Positions 6,017 to 12,043 of a stretch of DNA of 12,043 nucleotides are shown one piece after another. The translations under genes were made by a program, and so were the position numbers. Below the pieces are notes generated by a model that saw only the letters and a list, made by a program, of their open reading frames with translations, searched no databases and was not told the origin of the DNA. How positions within the stretch are numbered: position 1 is the stretch's first letter; every line of letters begins with the position of its first letter. The stretch comes from Planctomycetota bacterium (lineage in GTDB: Bacteria > Planctomycetota > Planctomycetia > Pirellulales > S012-138). The DNA is taken from positions 1 through 12,043 of the forward strand of contig JALSGI010000671.1 of NCBI GenBank assembly GCA_026982835.1, written 5' to 3'.

Positions 6017-6138
6017 GGGGCTTGGAGGCGTGGAGGCTTGGGGGCGTGGGGAGATGGCGAGCCGCCGGCGTCAGCCGGCGGTTGGCCAGCCGCGCACCGT
6101 AAGCCCGCGGAGGAGCGTGCGCACGCGAGTGCGGGGAG
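6017..6138 (+). repeat. 122-bp direct repeat, copy 1
   Basis: Identical to 6407-6528 except C6105 versus G6495. The unit starts with a G-rich stretch (GGGGCTTGGAGGCGTGGAGG and on to 6050), then the hairpin 6062-6081, then the 12-bp palindrome GCGTGCGCACGC (6115-6126), and ends GTGCGGGGAG. Confidence 0.95.
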
Positions 6139-6338
6139 GCGGCAGGGCCGCAGCCACTGGGAGCTTCCGCTCCGTTGCAAGAAAGAGCGTCAACTTGCTC
6201 AACAAGAGCCCCCCGCGTAAGCGGGGGGAGAAACAGTATCGGCTTGCGTCGTGCGGCCTGCGGCCTGCGCTGGAGCTTCCGCTCCAGAGCGAGAACAAAG
6301 CATGCTTATGAAAAACAACGCGCCTGGTGGATCTACGA

Positions 6339-6412
6339 TTCTTGCAACGGCGAGCCGCCGGCTGAAGCTGGCGGAGAACGGCGAGCCGGGAGCGTTAGCT
6401 CCCGGAGGGGCT
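6339..6412 (+). repeat. 74-bp direct repeat, copy 1
   Basis: Identical over 74 bases to 6605-6678 (offset 266). It contains the hairpins 6355-6374 (loop TGAA) and 6386-6405 (loop GTTA), both preceded by GGCGAG. Its last 6 bases overlap the start of the second 122-bp repeat at 6407. Confidence 0.95.
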
Positions 6413-6528
6413 TGGAGGCGTGGAGGCTTGGGGGCGTGGGGAGATGGCGAGCCGCCGGCGTCAGCCGGCGGTTGGCCAGCCGCGCACCGTAAGCGCGCGG
6501 AGGAGCGTGCGCACGCGAGTGCGGGGAG
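6407..6528 (+). repeat. 122-bp direct repeat, copy 2
   Basis: Second copy of 6017-6138, offset 390, one mismatch. Copy 1 is preceded by a short TTCC-loop hairpin, whereas this copy follows directly on the 74-bp unit, so the units are combined differently. Confidence 0.95.
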
Positions 6529-6604
6529 AAACCGCATCGGCGTGCGACTTGCGCCGTGCGCTATTGCGCCGGAGCTACCGCTCCGAAGCAAAAACAAACG
6601 TTTT

Positions 6605-6678
6605 TTCTTGCAACGGCGAGCCGCCGGCTGAAGCTGGCGGAGAACGGCGAGCCGGGAGCGTTAGCTCCCGGAGGGGCT
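6605..6678 (+). repeat. 74-bp direct repeat, copy 2
   Basis: Second copy of 6339-6412, with no mismatch. After it the sequence continues into a diverged G-rich stretch (CTGGGGGTGTGGAGACTTGG) that resembles the start of the 122-bp unit, suggesting a third, decayed copy. Confidence 0.95.
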
Positions 6679-7050
6679 GGGGGTGTGGAGACTTGGGGGT
6701 ATGAGGGGAGTGCTTCCGCACCGGGCAGGAACAAAACGTGCTTGAAGAAAGCAACGCCCAGAGTGGACCTGCGGCTCACCAGGAGGTTCGCCCTCCCGGA
6801 GCTTCCGCTCCGATGCAAGAAAAAACGCAAATGCCACAAATGGGAGGGCGAGGCTCCTGCCGAGCCGCTGAAGTGGAGGGAAAGTCAACCATACCGAAAA
6901 ATGTTTACACTTCCAGCGAGCCGCCGACGTTAGCCGGCGGTTGCTCACGTAGCAACGGACACAAACGGTATCAACCGCATGCTGGACGATGCGGCTCGCC
7001 GGAACTGCCGCAGTGCTCATCGGGCCAACGCTTACGCACGCCGAAAAATC

Positions 7051-7080
7051 TTGCCAGAGTTCTTTCTCCGGGGATACGCT
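7051..7080 (+). promoter_or_regulatory. Weak promoter candidate for the sugar isomerase-like gene
   Basis: TTGCCA (7051-7056), 18 nt spacer, TACGCT (7075-7080), about 57 nt before ATG 7137. The -10 is poor; it is listed because it is the best candidate between the repeats and the gene. Confidence 0.25.
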
Positions 7081-7136
7081 AACACTGGCAGACAAAGTAC
7101 TCCCTGTTTCTCTCTTTGCGGAAAGGAACTTACCCG

Positions 7137-7952
7137 ATGGCTTCTCCCGTGGCGGCGGAAGTGCGGCGGCGGCTCCCCTTGGGGATGGAGCTGGGACTGG
7201 TGACCTACAACTGGGGGCGGGACTGGCCGTTGCCGCGGTTGCTGAGCATCTGCGAGCAGACCGGGTTCCGCGGGGTGGAGCTGCGCAGCACACACCGGCA
7301 CGGGGTGGAGCCGGAGCTGTCCAAGCCCCAGCGACGCGAGGTGGCCCGACGGTTCGCCGACTCGCCGGTGGTGCTGGTGGGGCTGGGGACCGCCTGCGAG
7401 TACCACAGTCCCGACCCGGCCCGGCTCAAGCAAAACATCGAGCAGACCAAGGCGTTCGTGCGGCTGTGCCACGATGTGGGGGGGAGCGGGATCAAGGTCC
7501 GTCCCAACGGCCTGCCCCCCGGCGTGCCTCGCGAAAAAACCATCGCCCAGATCGGCAAGGCACTGAACCAGGTGGCCGCCTTCGGCCAGGACTACGGGGT
7601 GCAGATCCGCCTGGAGGTGCACGGCCGCGGCACCTCGGAGCTGCCCGTGGTGGCCCAGATCATGCAAGTGGCCGATCATCCCAACGCCACGGTCTGCTGG
7701 AACAGCAATCCCACGGACCTGAAGGGCAAGGGGCTGGAGCACAACTTCCGCCTGGTCGCCCCGCGGTTGGGCAATACGGTGCACATCCACGATCTGGTCT
7801 CCGAGTATCCCTGGCTGGAACTGTTCCGGCTGTTGAAAGAGATCAACTACCGGGGCTGGCTGCTGGTGGAAGAGGGGCGGCCGACGGCCGATCCGCTGCG
7901 GGTGATGAAGTACTACCGGGCGCTTTGGCAGTACATGCTGGCCTTGGCCTGA
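7137..7952 (+). CDS. TIM-barrel sugar phosphate isomerase/epimerase family protein
   Basis: 271 residues, typical for the xylose isomerase-like TIM-barrel (AP endonuclease 2) superfamily, whose bacterial members isomerise or epimerise sugars and related ketoses with a divalent metal. Strand-end acidic and His residues that could bind metal: E48 in FRGVELRSTH, E160 in QIRLEVHGRG, H216/H218 in NTVHIHDL and E245/E246 in GWLLVEEGRP. ICEQTGFRGVEL (38-49) is the usual opening motif. No signal peptide, so cytoplasmic. ATG 7137 is chosen over the in-frame TTG 7116 because AAGGAA lies 8 nt upstream. Its 3' end faces the methyltransferase gene, 36 nt apart, without an obvious terminator in the gap. Substrate unknown. 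The exported oxidoreductase across the repeat region could belong to the same sugar pathway, but nothing here proves it. Confidence 0.85.
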   Translation: MASPVAAEVRRRLPLGMELGLVTYNWGRDWPLPRLLSICEQTGFRGVELRSTHRHGVEPELSKPQRREVARRFADSPVVLVGLGTACEYHSPDPARLKQNIEQTKAFVRLCHDVGGSGIKVRPNGLPPGVPREKTIAQIGKALNQVAAFGQDYGVQIRLEVHGRGTSELPVVAQIMQVADHPNATVCWNSNPTDLKGKGLEHNFRLVAPRLGNTVHIHDLVSEYPWLELFRLLKEINYRGWLLVEEGRPTADPLRVMKYYRALWQYMLALA

Positions 7953-7988
7953 GGCTCACCACAGCTGGGGTTGGTTTGCCAGGTGGGA

Positions 7989-8645
7989 CTACTCCGGCTC
8001 GGGAGCATCTTCCTCCGGCACCAGGGGGACGAATCGCACCGGGCAGAGTTGTTCCACCTCCAGGTGGTCGCCTCGCTTGCGATAGACGCGCAGCACCTGG
8101 TGTTCGGGGGGGCCCACGGGCATGACCAGCAGTCCCTGGGGGGCCAGTTGTTCGATCAGGGCCGGGGGCACTTCCGCGGCGGCGGCGGTGACCAGGATGC
8201 GATCATAGGGGGCCTCGGGGGGGTAGCCCTTGGTGCCATCGCCCACGACCAGTTGCACGTTGTGCAGACCCAGTTGCCGCAGCACTTCGGCGGCGCGTCG
8301 AGAGAGGGGTTCGTGGCGTTCGATGGAGACGACCTTTTGGGCCAGCAGGGCCAGCACGGCCGCCTGGTAGCCGCTGCCGGTGCCGATCTCCAGCACTTTT
8401 TCGCTGCCGGAGAGTTGGAGGGCTTGGGTCATCAAGGCTACAATATAGGGCTGACTGATCGTCTGTCCGCAGGCGATGGGCAGGGCCTGGTCGCTGTAGG
8501 CTTCGTGGCGGTACTCGGGCAGGACGAACTGTTCCCGGGGAACGCGGAGCATGGCATCCAGCACCCGCGGATCGTGGATTCCCCGGCGCTGGAGCTGGTT
8601 TTGGACCATCGCCTGGCGTTGGGCGGCAGGATTGGAGGCGGTCAT
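7989..8645 (-). CDS. pcm: Protein-L-isoaspartate O-methyltransferase
   Basis: 218 residues, normal length. It transfers methyl from S-adenosylmethionine to abnormal L-isoaspartyl residues, starting repair of aged proteins in the cytoplasm. Visible motifs: MVQNQLQRRGIHDPRVLDAM (13-32) and VPREQFV at the N-terminus, the active-site loop GQTISQPYIVALM (60-72), SAM motif I KVLEIGTGSGYQAAVL (83-98), the acidic strand end VVSIER (105-110), and GDGTKGYPPEAPYDRILVTA (135-154). Start ATG 8645 is preceded by GAGGG about 4 nt away. The frame is open further to 8930, but that part shows no family similarity and overlaps the divergent gene. TAG stop. The 142-nt gap to the divergent membrane-protein gene must hold both promoters; I could not pick clear ones. 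Confidence 0.95.
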   Translation of the reverse strand: MTASNPAAQRQAMVQNQLQRRGIHDPRVLDAMLRVPREQFVLPEYRHEAYSDQALPIACGQTISQPYIVALMTQALQLSGSEKVLEIGTGSGYQAAVLALLAQKVVSIERHEPLSRRAAEVLRQLGLHNVQLVVGDGTKGYPPEAPYDRILVTAAAAEVPPALIEQLAPQGLLVMPVGPPEHQVLRVYRKRGDHLEVEQLCPVRFVPLVPEEDAPEPE

Positions 8646-8787
8646 GGGACCCTCGGGGTGGTTGCACAAGCGGGCACGGCTCCGGCACCGAAGCAGCAGC
8701 GGAGGGTTTCCGAATCGCCGGCCGGGAGCGAATCGTCCTGGGTGATGCTGCCTGTGGTTTCCTATCAGATCAGAAATACTTCCCGCC

Positions 8788-9102
8788 ATGCAAGAGCCGA
8801 CGCGGAAACCTTTCTCGCTGTTGCCTTCGGTTTCGGTAGTGGGCTTGTTGGGCTGGGTGGCCTTGGCGGCGATTGCCTCGGCCGTGGCGGCCGGAGCCAT
8901 GCAGGGGTATCGGCTTGCCTTGGCGGCCACGGTTTCGTTGGGGCTGCTGGGGGTGGTGTTTGCCGGGTACGCGGTGGCTTTTCTGCTGGCCTGGGCGATG
9001 GCCCTGGTGGTGGTCCGGCGGCAGTTTCAAGAACCCGGGCCGTTTCGCCCCGCGCGGCCCCAAGAACCCGTGCCCCGTGATCTGTTGGGAGAGGAACGAT
9101 GA
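8788..9102 (+). CDS. Small membrane protein of an ABC transporter-like operon
   Basis: 104 residues, not recognised. Two hydrophobic stretches, about 12-38 (LLPSVSVVGLLGWVALAAIA) and 43-77 (LALAATVSLGLLGVVFAGYA and beyond), are followed by VVRRQF and a Pro/Arg-rich hydrophilic tail (79-104). By the positive-inside rule the tail is probably cytoplasmic. No ribosome site is visible before ATG 8788, which weakens the start; no clearly better one is in frame. Its TGA stop overlaps the next gene's start as ATGA, so the two are almost certainly coupled. Coding is supported by that overlap and by the membrane pattern. Confidence 0.7.
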   Translation: MQEPTRKPFSLLPSVSVVGLLGWVALAAIASAVAAGAMQGYRLALAATVSLGLLGVVFAGYAVAFLLAWAMALVVVRRQFQEPGPFRPARPQEPVPRDLLGEER

Positions 9103-11210
9103 ACCTCCGGCACGATCGGACAAGCTGCACTGGCCAGGCGGCGCGGTTGGGGACCTGGAGCGTGGCCGCGTGGTGGCTGCTGGCCACGGGAGCGGCCTGG
9201 GGACAGCCAATGCCTCCCGCCCCGGACCGGCATTTTCAGCAGTACGGGTGGTTGGACCGGGACACCACGGCTTCGGGTTTGGAAGTGGTGTTCTGGAAAC
9301 CTTATGGGAGCATCTATGGAGCCCCGGAGCGGGTGTACTTGGGCATCCGTTCCACAACTCCGCTGACGCAGCCGCTGAAGTTGAACCTGGAAGTGCGCGG
9401 ATCGGGCGCATTCCGTACCAGCATCGAGCTCCCTCCCCAGCAGATCGTCCTGCCCAAGGGCAGCGGCGGCGCCCGGGGGAAATACCAGATTGTGCCGCTG
9501 GTGTTTCCCGGATCGGCCCAGTGGATCAGCGTGGACCTGACCAACCCCCGCCGGGGTCGCACAGAGCATGCCAGTTGTTCCTGGTGGGGAGAAGTGGGCT
9601 CGCTGGTGCTCCACGTGATCGCCGACCCGGAGCAATTGCGCCGTGTGAACCACTCTTTACTGTCTTTACGGGGCCAGGCCGAAGTCGTGCATCCGCTGGA
9701 TTTCCCGCAACGCTGGCCCTTGCTGGCCGGGTTCTTGGCCGTGGCCATCGACTTGCCCGTGTTGCGCCAGTTGCAAAGGGAGCGCCCTCGGGCCTTCGAG
9801 GCGCTGCGGAATTGGGTTTTGGCGGGGGGACAGTTGCTGGTTCGGGCAGACTTCCCTTCCCGTGCCCAAGAAGTCACGGAGCTATTGCGCCAGGTGAGCC
9901 AAGAAGTGCAACAGGGGGAGCCTTCCGCCTTTCGCCCGGCGGGCCGGTTGTCGGTGCTGCTGTTTGAGCTTCAAGAGCCGGATGTGGTCTTTCGCGTGGT
10001 CCAGACGGAAACCGGCGAGACCAAGTTGGTAAGATCCCCCTCGGACAAAGTGCCACCGCCGGAGACGCTTCGGCGGCGGCAGGCCCTGGCCCGCTCGAAG
10101 CTCCCCGCGGCATGGGTGGGAGCCGGACTGGTGGCCTTGGTGCCCCGGAAGCTATGGCTCCCCTGGGAAGCCGCCTTCCTGGTCGAATCTCCGACGGCGT
10201 TCGGGAACGGGGAGGAGTTGTTCCCTCTGGGCCGGGAACAAGCCGTGGGCATGTTCGGCACGGTGGAATCGGACCTGCGCATCCCCGGGCTGGGCAACCC
10301 GCCCGTGTTCGTCTTCCTGGGACTGATCTCGGCGTTCGTGCTGGTGGTAGGACCGGTGAACTATTTCTGGTTTCGCTACCGGGGCTCCCTGCACCGGCTG
10401 TTGATCACGGTGCCGGGGACGGCCTTGCTGGCCACCGGCGCGTTGTTGGGGTATGTCTTTTGGTCCGAGGGGCTGGATCACAAGGGGCGTTTTCTCAGCT
10501 TGACCTTGTTGGACCGGCCCACGGGGAAAGCGATCACCTGGGCCAAGGGGGCCTATTTCTCGGCCATTCCTCCCCGGCAGGGATTGCGGTTTGCCTGGGA
10601 CACGGCCGTGTTTCTCCAGCCGCCGGGCAGGGACGGTTTATGGGGAGAGAGGACCATCCACTACCAGTGGGATACCCACCAGCAGGTGTTCCTCTCCGGG
10701 TGGCTTCAGCCACGACGATTCACCAACGTGTTCCTGGCCCGGGTGTCCAACACGGGCCGCAGGCTGCAATTTCGCCCTGCCGGCTCGGCCCAACGGCCGC
10801 CTCGGGTGACGAACCAGCTGGACACCCGGGTGGAGCTTCTGGTGGCCAAGGACGCCCAGGGGCGGGTGTGGTTCGGGCGGGGGATTGCCGCGGGGGAAAC
10901 CGCTACGCTCTCCCCTGCGGAGGCTGACCCGGGCGTGGAGCGGGAGATGCTGGTCCGCCTGAGAGCGGCCCTGAGCGGGAGGCAAGCCGAGCGAACCTTG
11001 TCGGTGGAAGCACTCACTGCCGACTCCCCCCAGGCCCCCAACGCCTTGCTGTGGCGGCTGCGGCAGGTGCAACGGTGGCTTCGCCGTCAGGGGGCGAACT
11101 TGCCGCCGGGACACTGGGTGGCCGTGGCGGCACAGAACCCCGAGCTGCCCACCGGCATCCCGCTTCATCAAAGGCAAAGTCTCCACGTGTTCACAGGGCG
11201 CTGGCCGTGA
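9099..11210 (+). CDS. Large signal-peptide membrane protein, companion of an ABC ATPase
   Basis: 703 residues. A signal peptide or anchor covers about 17-36 (LGTWSVAAWWLLATGAAWGQ). A long extracytoplasmic region follows: an Ig-like beta-rich part (YLGIRSTTPLTQPLKLNLEV) and a Rossmann-like part (QRWPLLAGFLAVAIDLPVL, then ALRNWVLAGGQLLVRADFP) resembling the glutamine-amidotransferase-like fold found in such proteins. Two transmembrane helices lie at about 403-424 (VFVFLGLISAFVLVVGPVNY) and 434-456. The loop VGPVNYFWFRYRGSLH recalls a GPxNYxxxRRxxR motif in membrane proteins encoded beside ABC transporters. The C-terminal 240 residues are again soluble. Start ATG 9099 has GAGAGGAA just upstream. 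It overlaps both neighbours (ATGA and GTGA), so the three gene products probably work together. Substrate unknown. Confidence 0.82.
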   Translation: MNLRHDRTSCTGQAARLGTWSVAAWWLLATGAAWGQPMPPAPDRHFQQYGWLDRDTTASGLEVVFWKPYGSIYGAPERVYLGIRSTTPLTQPLKLNLEVRGSGAFRTSIELPPQQIVLPKGSGGARGKYQIVPLVFPGSAQWISVDLTNPRRGRTEHASCSWWGEVGSLVLHVIADPEQLRRVNHSLLSLRGQAEVVHPLDFPQRWPLLAGFLAVAIDLPVLRQLQRERPRAFEALRNWVLAGGQLLVRADFPSRAQEVTELLRQVSQEVQQGEPSAFRPAGRLSVLLFELQEPDVVFRVVQTETGETKLVRSPSDKVPPPETLRRRQALARSKLPAAWVGAGLVALVPRKLWLPWEAAFLVESPTAFGNGEELFPLGREQAVGMFGTVESDLRIPGLGNPPVFVFLGLISAFVLVVGPVNYFWFRYRGSLHRLLITVPGTALLATGALLGYVFWSEGLDHKGRFLSLTLLDRPTGKAITWAKGAYFSAIPPRQGLRFAWDTAVFLQPPGRDGLWGERTIHYQWDTHQQVFLSGWLQPRRFTNVFLARVSNTGRRLQFRPAGSAQRPPRVTNQLDTRVELLVAKDAQGRVWFGRGIAAGETATLSPAEADPGVEREMLVRLRAALSGRQAERTLSVEALTADSPQAPNALLWRLRQVQRWLRRQGANLPPGHWVAVAAQNPELPTGIPLHQRQSLHVFTGRWP

Positions 11211-12043
11211 TCGAGCGCAGCAAACCGGCCATCGAGGTTTACAACTTGCACCGGTTTTTCGGGGCCACCCGGGCCGTGGACGATGTGACGTTCCAGGTGT
11301 ACCCGGGGCAGGTGTTCGGGTTCATCGGGCCCAACGGAGCCGGCAAGACCACCACCATGCGCATCCTGGCCACGCTCGACCAGCCCAGCTACGGAAACGC
11401 CTACGTGGCCGGTTTCTCCGTGGTGGAGGACCCGGACCAGGTGCGGCTGCGACTGGGGTTCATGCCCGACTACTTCAACACCTACCCTTACGTGAACGTG
11501 CGGGAGTACCTGGACTTTTACGCCCGGGCCTACGGGCTGCGGGGCAGGGAGCGGGAAGAGGCCCTGGAGCGGACGATGGCCTTTACCGGACTGGACACCC
11601 TGGCCGACAAGCCCACCCGAGCGCTGTCCAAGGGGATGAAGCAGCGACTTTGCCTGGGTCGGGCCATGATCCACGACCCGCAGGTGCTGGTGCTGGACGA
11701 GCCGGCCGCGGGGCTGGACCCTCGGGCCAGGATCGAATTGCGACAGATGGTCCGCCAGCTGGCCCAGCAGGGCAAGGCGATCTTCATTTCCTCCCACATC
11801 CTCACCGAGTTGGCCGAGATCTGCGACGCGGTGGGGATCATCGAGCAAGGGAAACTGCGTGCCCAGGGCCCGCTGGAGCAGATCCGCCGCCAGCTGGCCG
11901 CCGCCACGGCCACCGTCCGCATCCAGGTGCTGGAGCCGGTGGAGCATCTGGTCCAGTGGCTCGCCCTGCACCAGGACGTGATGCAGGTGGAGCCCCTGCC
12001 CGAGGCAAACGGCGTCCAGGTGCAGTGCCAGGGGGATTCCCGG
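11207..12043 (+). CDS. ABC transporter ATP-binding protein, 3' end outside the window
   Basis: 279 codons are visible, open to the window edge. Walker A GPNGAGKTT (41-49), signature LSKGMKQRL (140-148, in place of LSGGQ), Walker B VLVLDEPAAGLDP with D164 and E165, and switch His H197 in SSHILTELAE. The layout matches ABC-2-type exporter ATPases (NatA/CcmA-like) with a C-terminal extension starting at about 230. It powers transport or membrane-protein rearrangement through ATP hydrolysis on the cytoplasmic face. Start GTG 11207 overlaps the preceding stop as GTGA, with only a weak AGGG upstream, indicating translational coupling. A permease gene is expected beyond the window. LSKG instead of LSGG also occurs in active members of this subgroup. 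Confidence 0.95.
   Translation, partial: MIERSKPAIEVYNLHRFFGATRAVDDVTFQVYPGQVFGFIGPNGAGKTTTMRILATLDQPSYGNAYVAGFSVVEDPDQVRLRLGFMPDYFNTYPYVNVREYLDFYARAYGLRGREREEALERTMAFTGLDTLADKPTRALSKGMKQRLCLGRAMIHDPQVLVLDEPAAGLDPRARIELRQMVRQLAQQGKAIFISSHILTELAEICDAVGIIEQGKLRAQGPLEQIRRQLAAATATVRIQVLEPVEHLVQWLALHQDVMQVEPLPEANGVQVQCQGDSR

Larger units (their letters stand above)
5869..7136. other. 1.27-kb gene-free region filled with hairpin repeats
   Basis: No ORF here has a ribosome site or family similarity. Translations give repeat-derived phrases such as GEPPASAGG and EGEAPAEP. The region holds many short hairpins with four-base loops: 6002-6015 (TTCC), 6062-6081 (GTCA), 6160-6173 (TTCC), 6209-6228 (GTAA), 6270-6287 (TTCC), 6355-6374 (TGAA), 6386-6405 (GTTA), 6452-6471 (GTCA), 6570-6585 (TACC), 6621-6640 (TGAA), 6652-6671 (GTTA), 6710-6721 (TTCC), 6797-6812 (TTCC), 6921-6940 (GTTA, one mismatch). 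Two further hairpins at 6852-6866 and 6975-6994 have larger loops. Stem sequences vary while pairing is kept. The region also carries two long direct repeats, a heptamer tandem repeat and GC-rich palindromes. Confidence 0.85.

Noticed and set aside
4531..6102. Long plus-strand ORF of 523 codons
   Set aside because: Antisense shadow of the oxidoreductase in GC-rich DNA, continuing into the repeats. The opposite strand has clear family motifs and a ribosome site.
6017..6678. Possible CRISPR array
   Set aside because: Only two copies of each unit, 74-122 bp long with internal hairpins, irregular distances and no cas genes.
5869..7136. Several ORFs giving GEPPASAGG, GEPGALAPGG or EGEAPAEP
   Set aside because: These are translations of the GC-rich hairpin repeats in several frames, with no ribosome sites. 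Such phrases are familiar from spurious ORFs.
7953..7988. Bidirectional terminator between the convergent isomerase and pcm genes
   Set aside because: The 36-base gap has no convincing stem with T-run on either strand.
8646..8930. N-terminal extension of the isoaspartate methyltransferase
   Set aside because: The family normally starts near MTASNPAAQRQAMV. The extension has no similarity and overlaps the divergent membrane-protein gene.

Overview
The window is about 12 kb of GC-rich bacterial DNA. I infer a planctomycete, probably of the Pirellulales/Thermogutta type. The grounds are a twin-arginine-exported Gfo/Idh/MocA oxidoreductase starting MKRREFLQGG, a TIM-barrel sugar isomerase of the type common in that phylum, a large signal-peptide membrane protein next to an ABC ATPase, and intergenic regions full of GC-rich tetraloop hairpins. 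No rRNA, tRNA or CRISPR array was seen, and the taxonomic call cannot be confirmed from this window.

Layout. Bases 1-1327 hold the remains of two unrelated transposases: a frameshifted and internally deleted IS1634-type gene, and a fragment of an IS5-type gene. Bases 1381-2062 (minus) hold a FabZ-like hotdog dehydratase and a 32-residue Arg/Lys-rich protein behind a good sigma-70-like promoter. Bases 2297-3512 (minus) are a compact operon: an ArsR-type repressor, a small membrane protein, and an exported DUF442-type tyrosine phosphatase-like protein. Bases 3816-5868 (minus) carry the exported oxidoreductase followed by a ComF-like phosphoribosyltransferase. Bases 5869-7136 contain no gene and are filled with repeats. 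From 7137 onward come the sugar isomerase (+), protein-L-isoaspartate methyltransferase (minus), and a three-gene plus-strand operon with overlapping start and stop codons: small membrane protein, 703-residue membrane protein, and ABC ATPase cut by the window end.

The most interesting element is the middle gene of the ArsR operon. Its frame (3147 to 2854, minus) is interrupted by one TGA right after a transmembrane helix. That TGA starts a U-M-S-G-A-C motif and is followed, 21 nt later, by the GGUUC loop of a 7-bp hairpin with the geometry of a bacterial SECIS element. The read-through frame ends in an ATGA overlap with the start codon of the phosphatase gene. I read this as a small membrane selenoprotein of a family I cannot name. 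It is controlled with the repressor from a promoter whose -35/-10 spacer carries a near-perfect inverted repeat, the likely ArsR operator. The operon may serve thiol, sulfur, selenium or arsenic redox chemistry, but that function is inferred.
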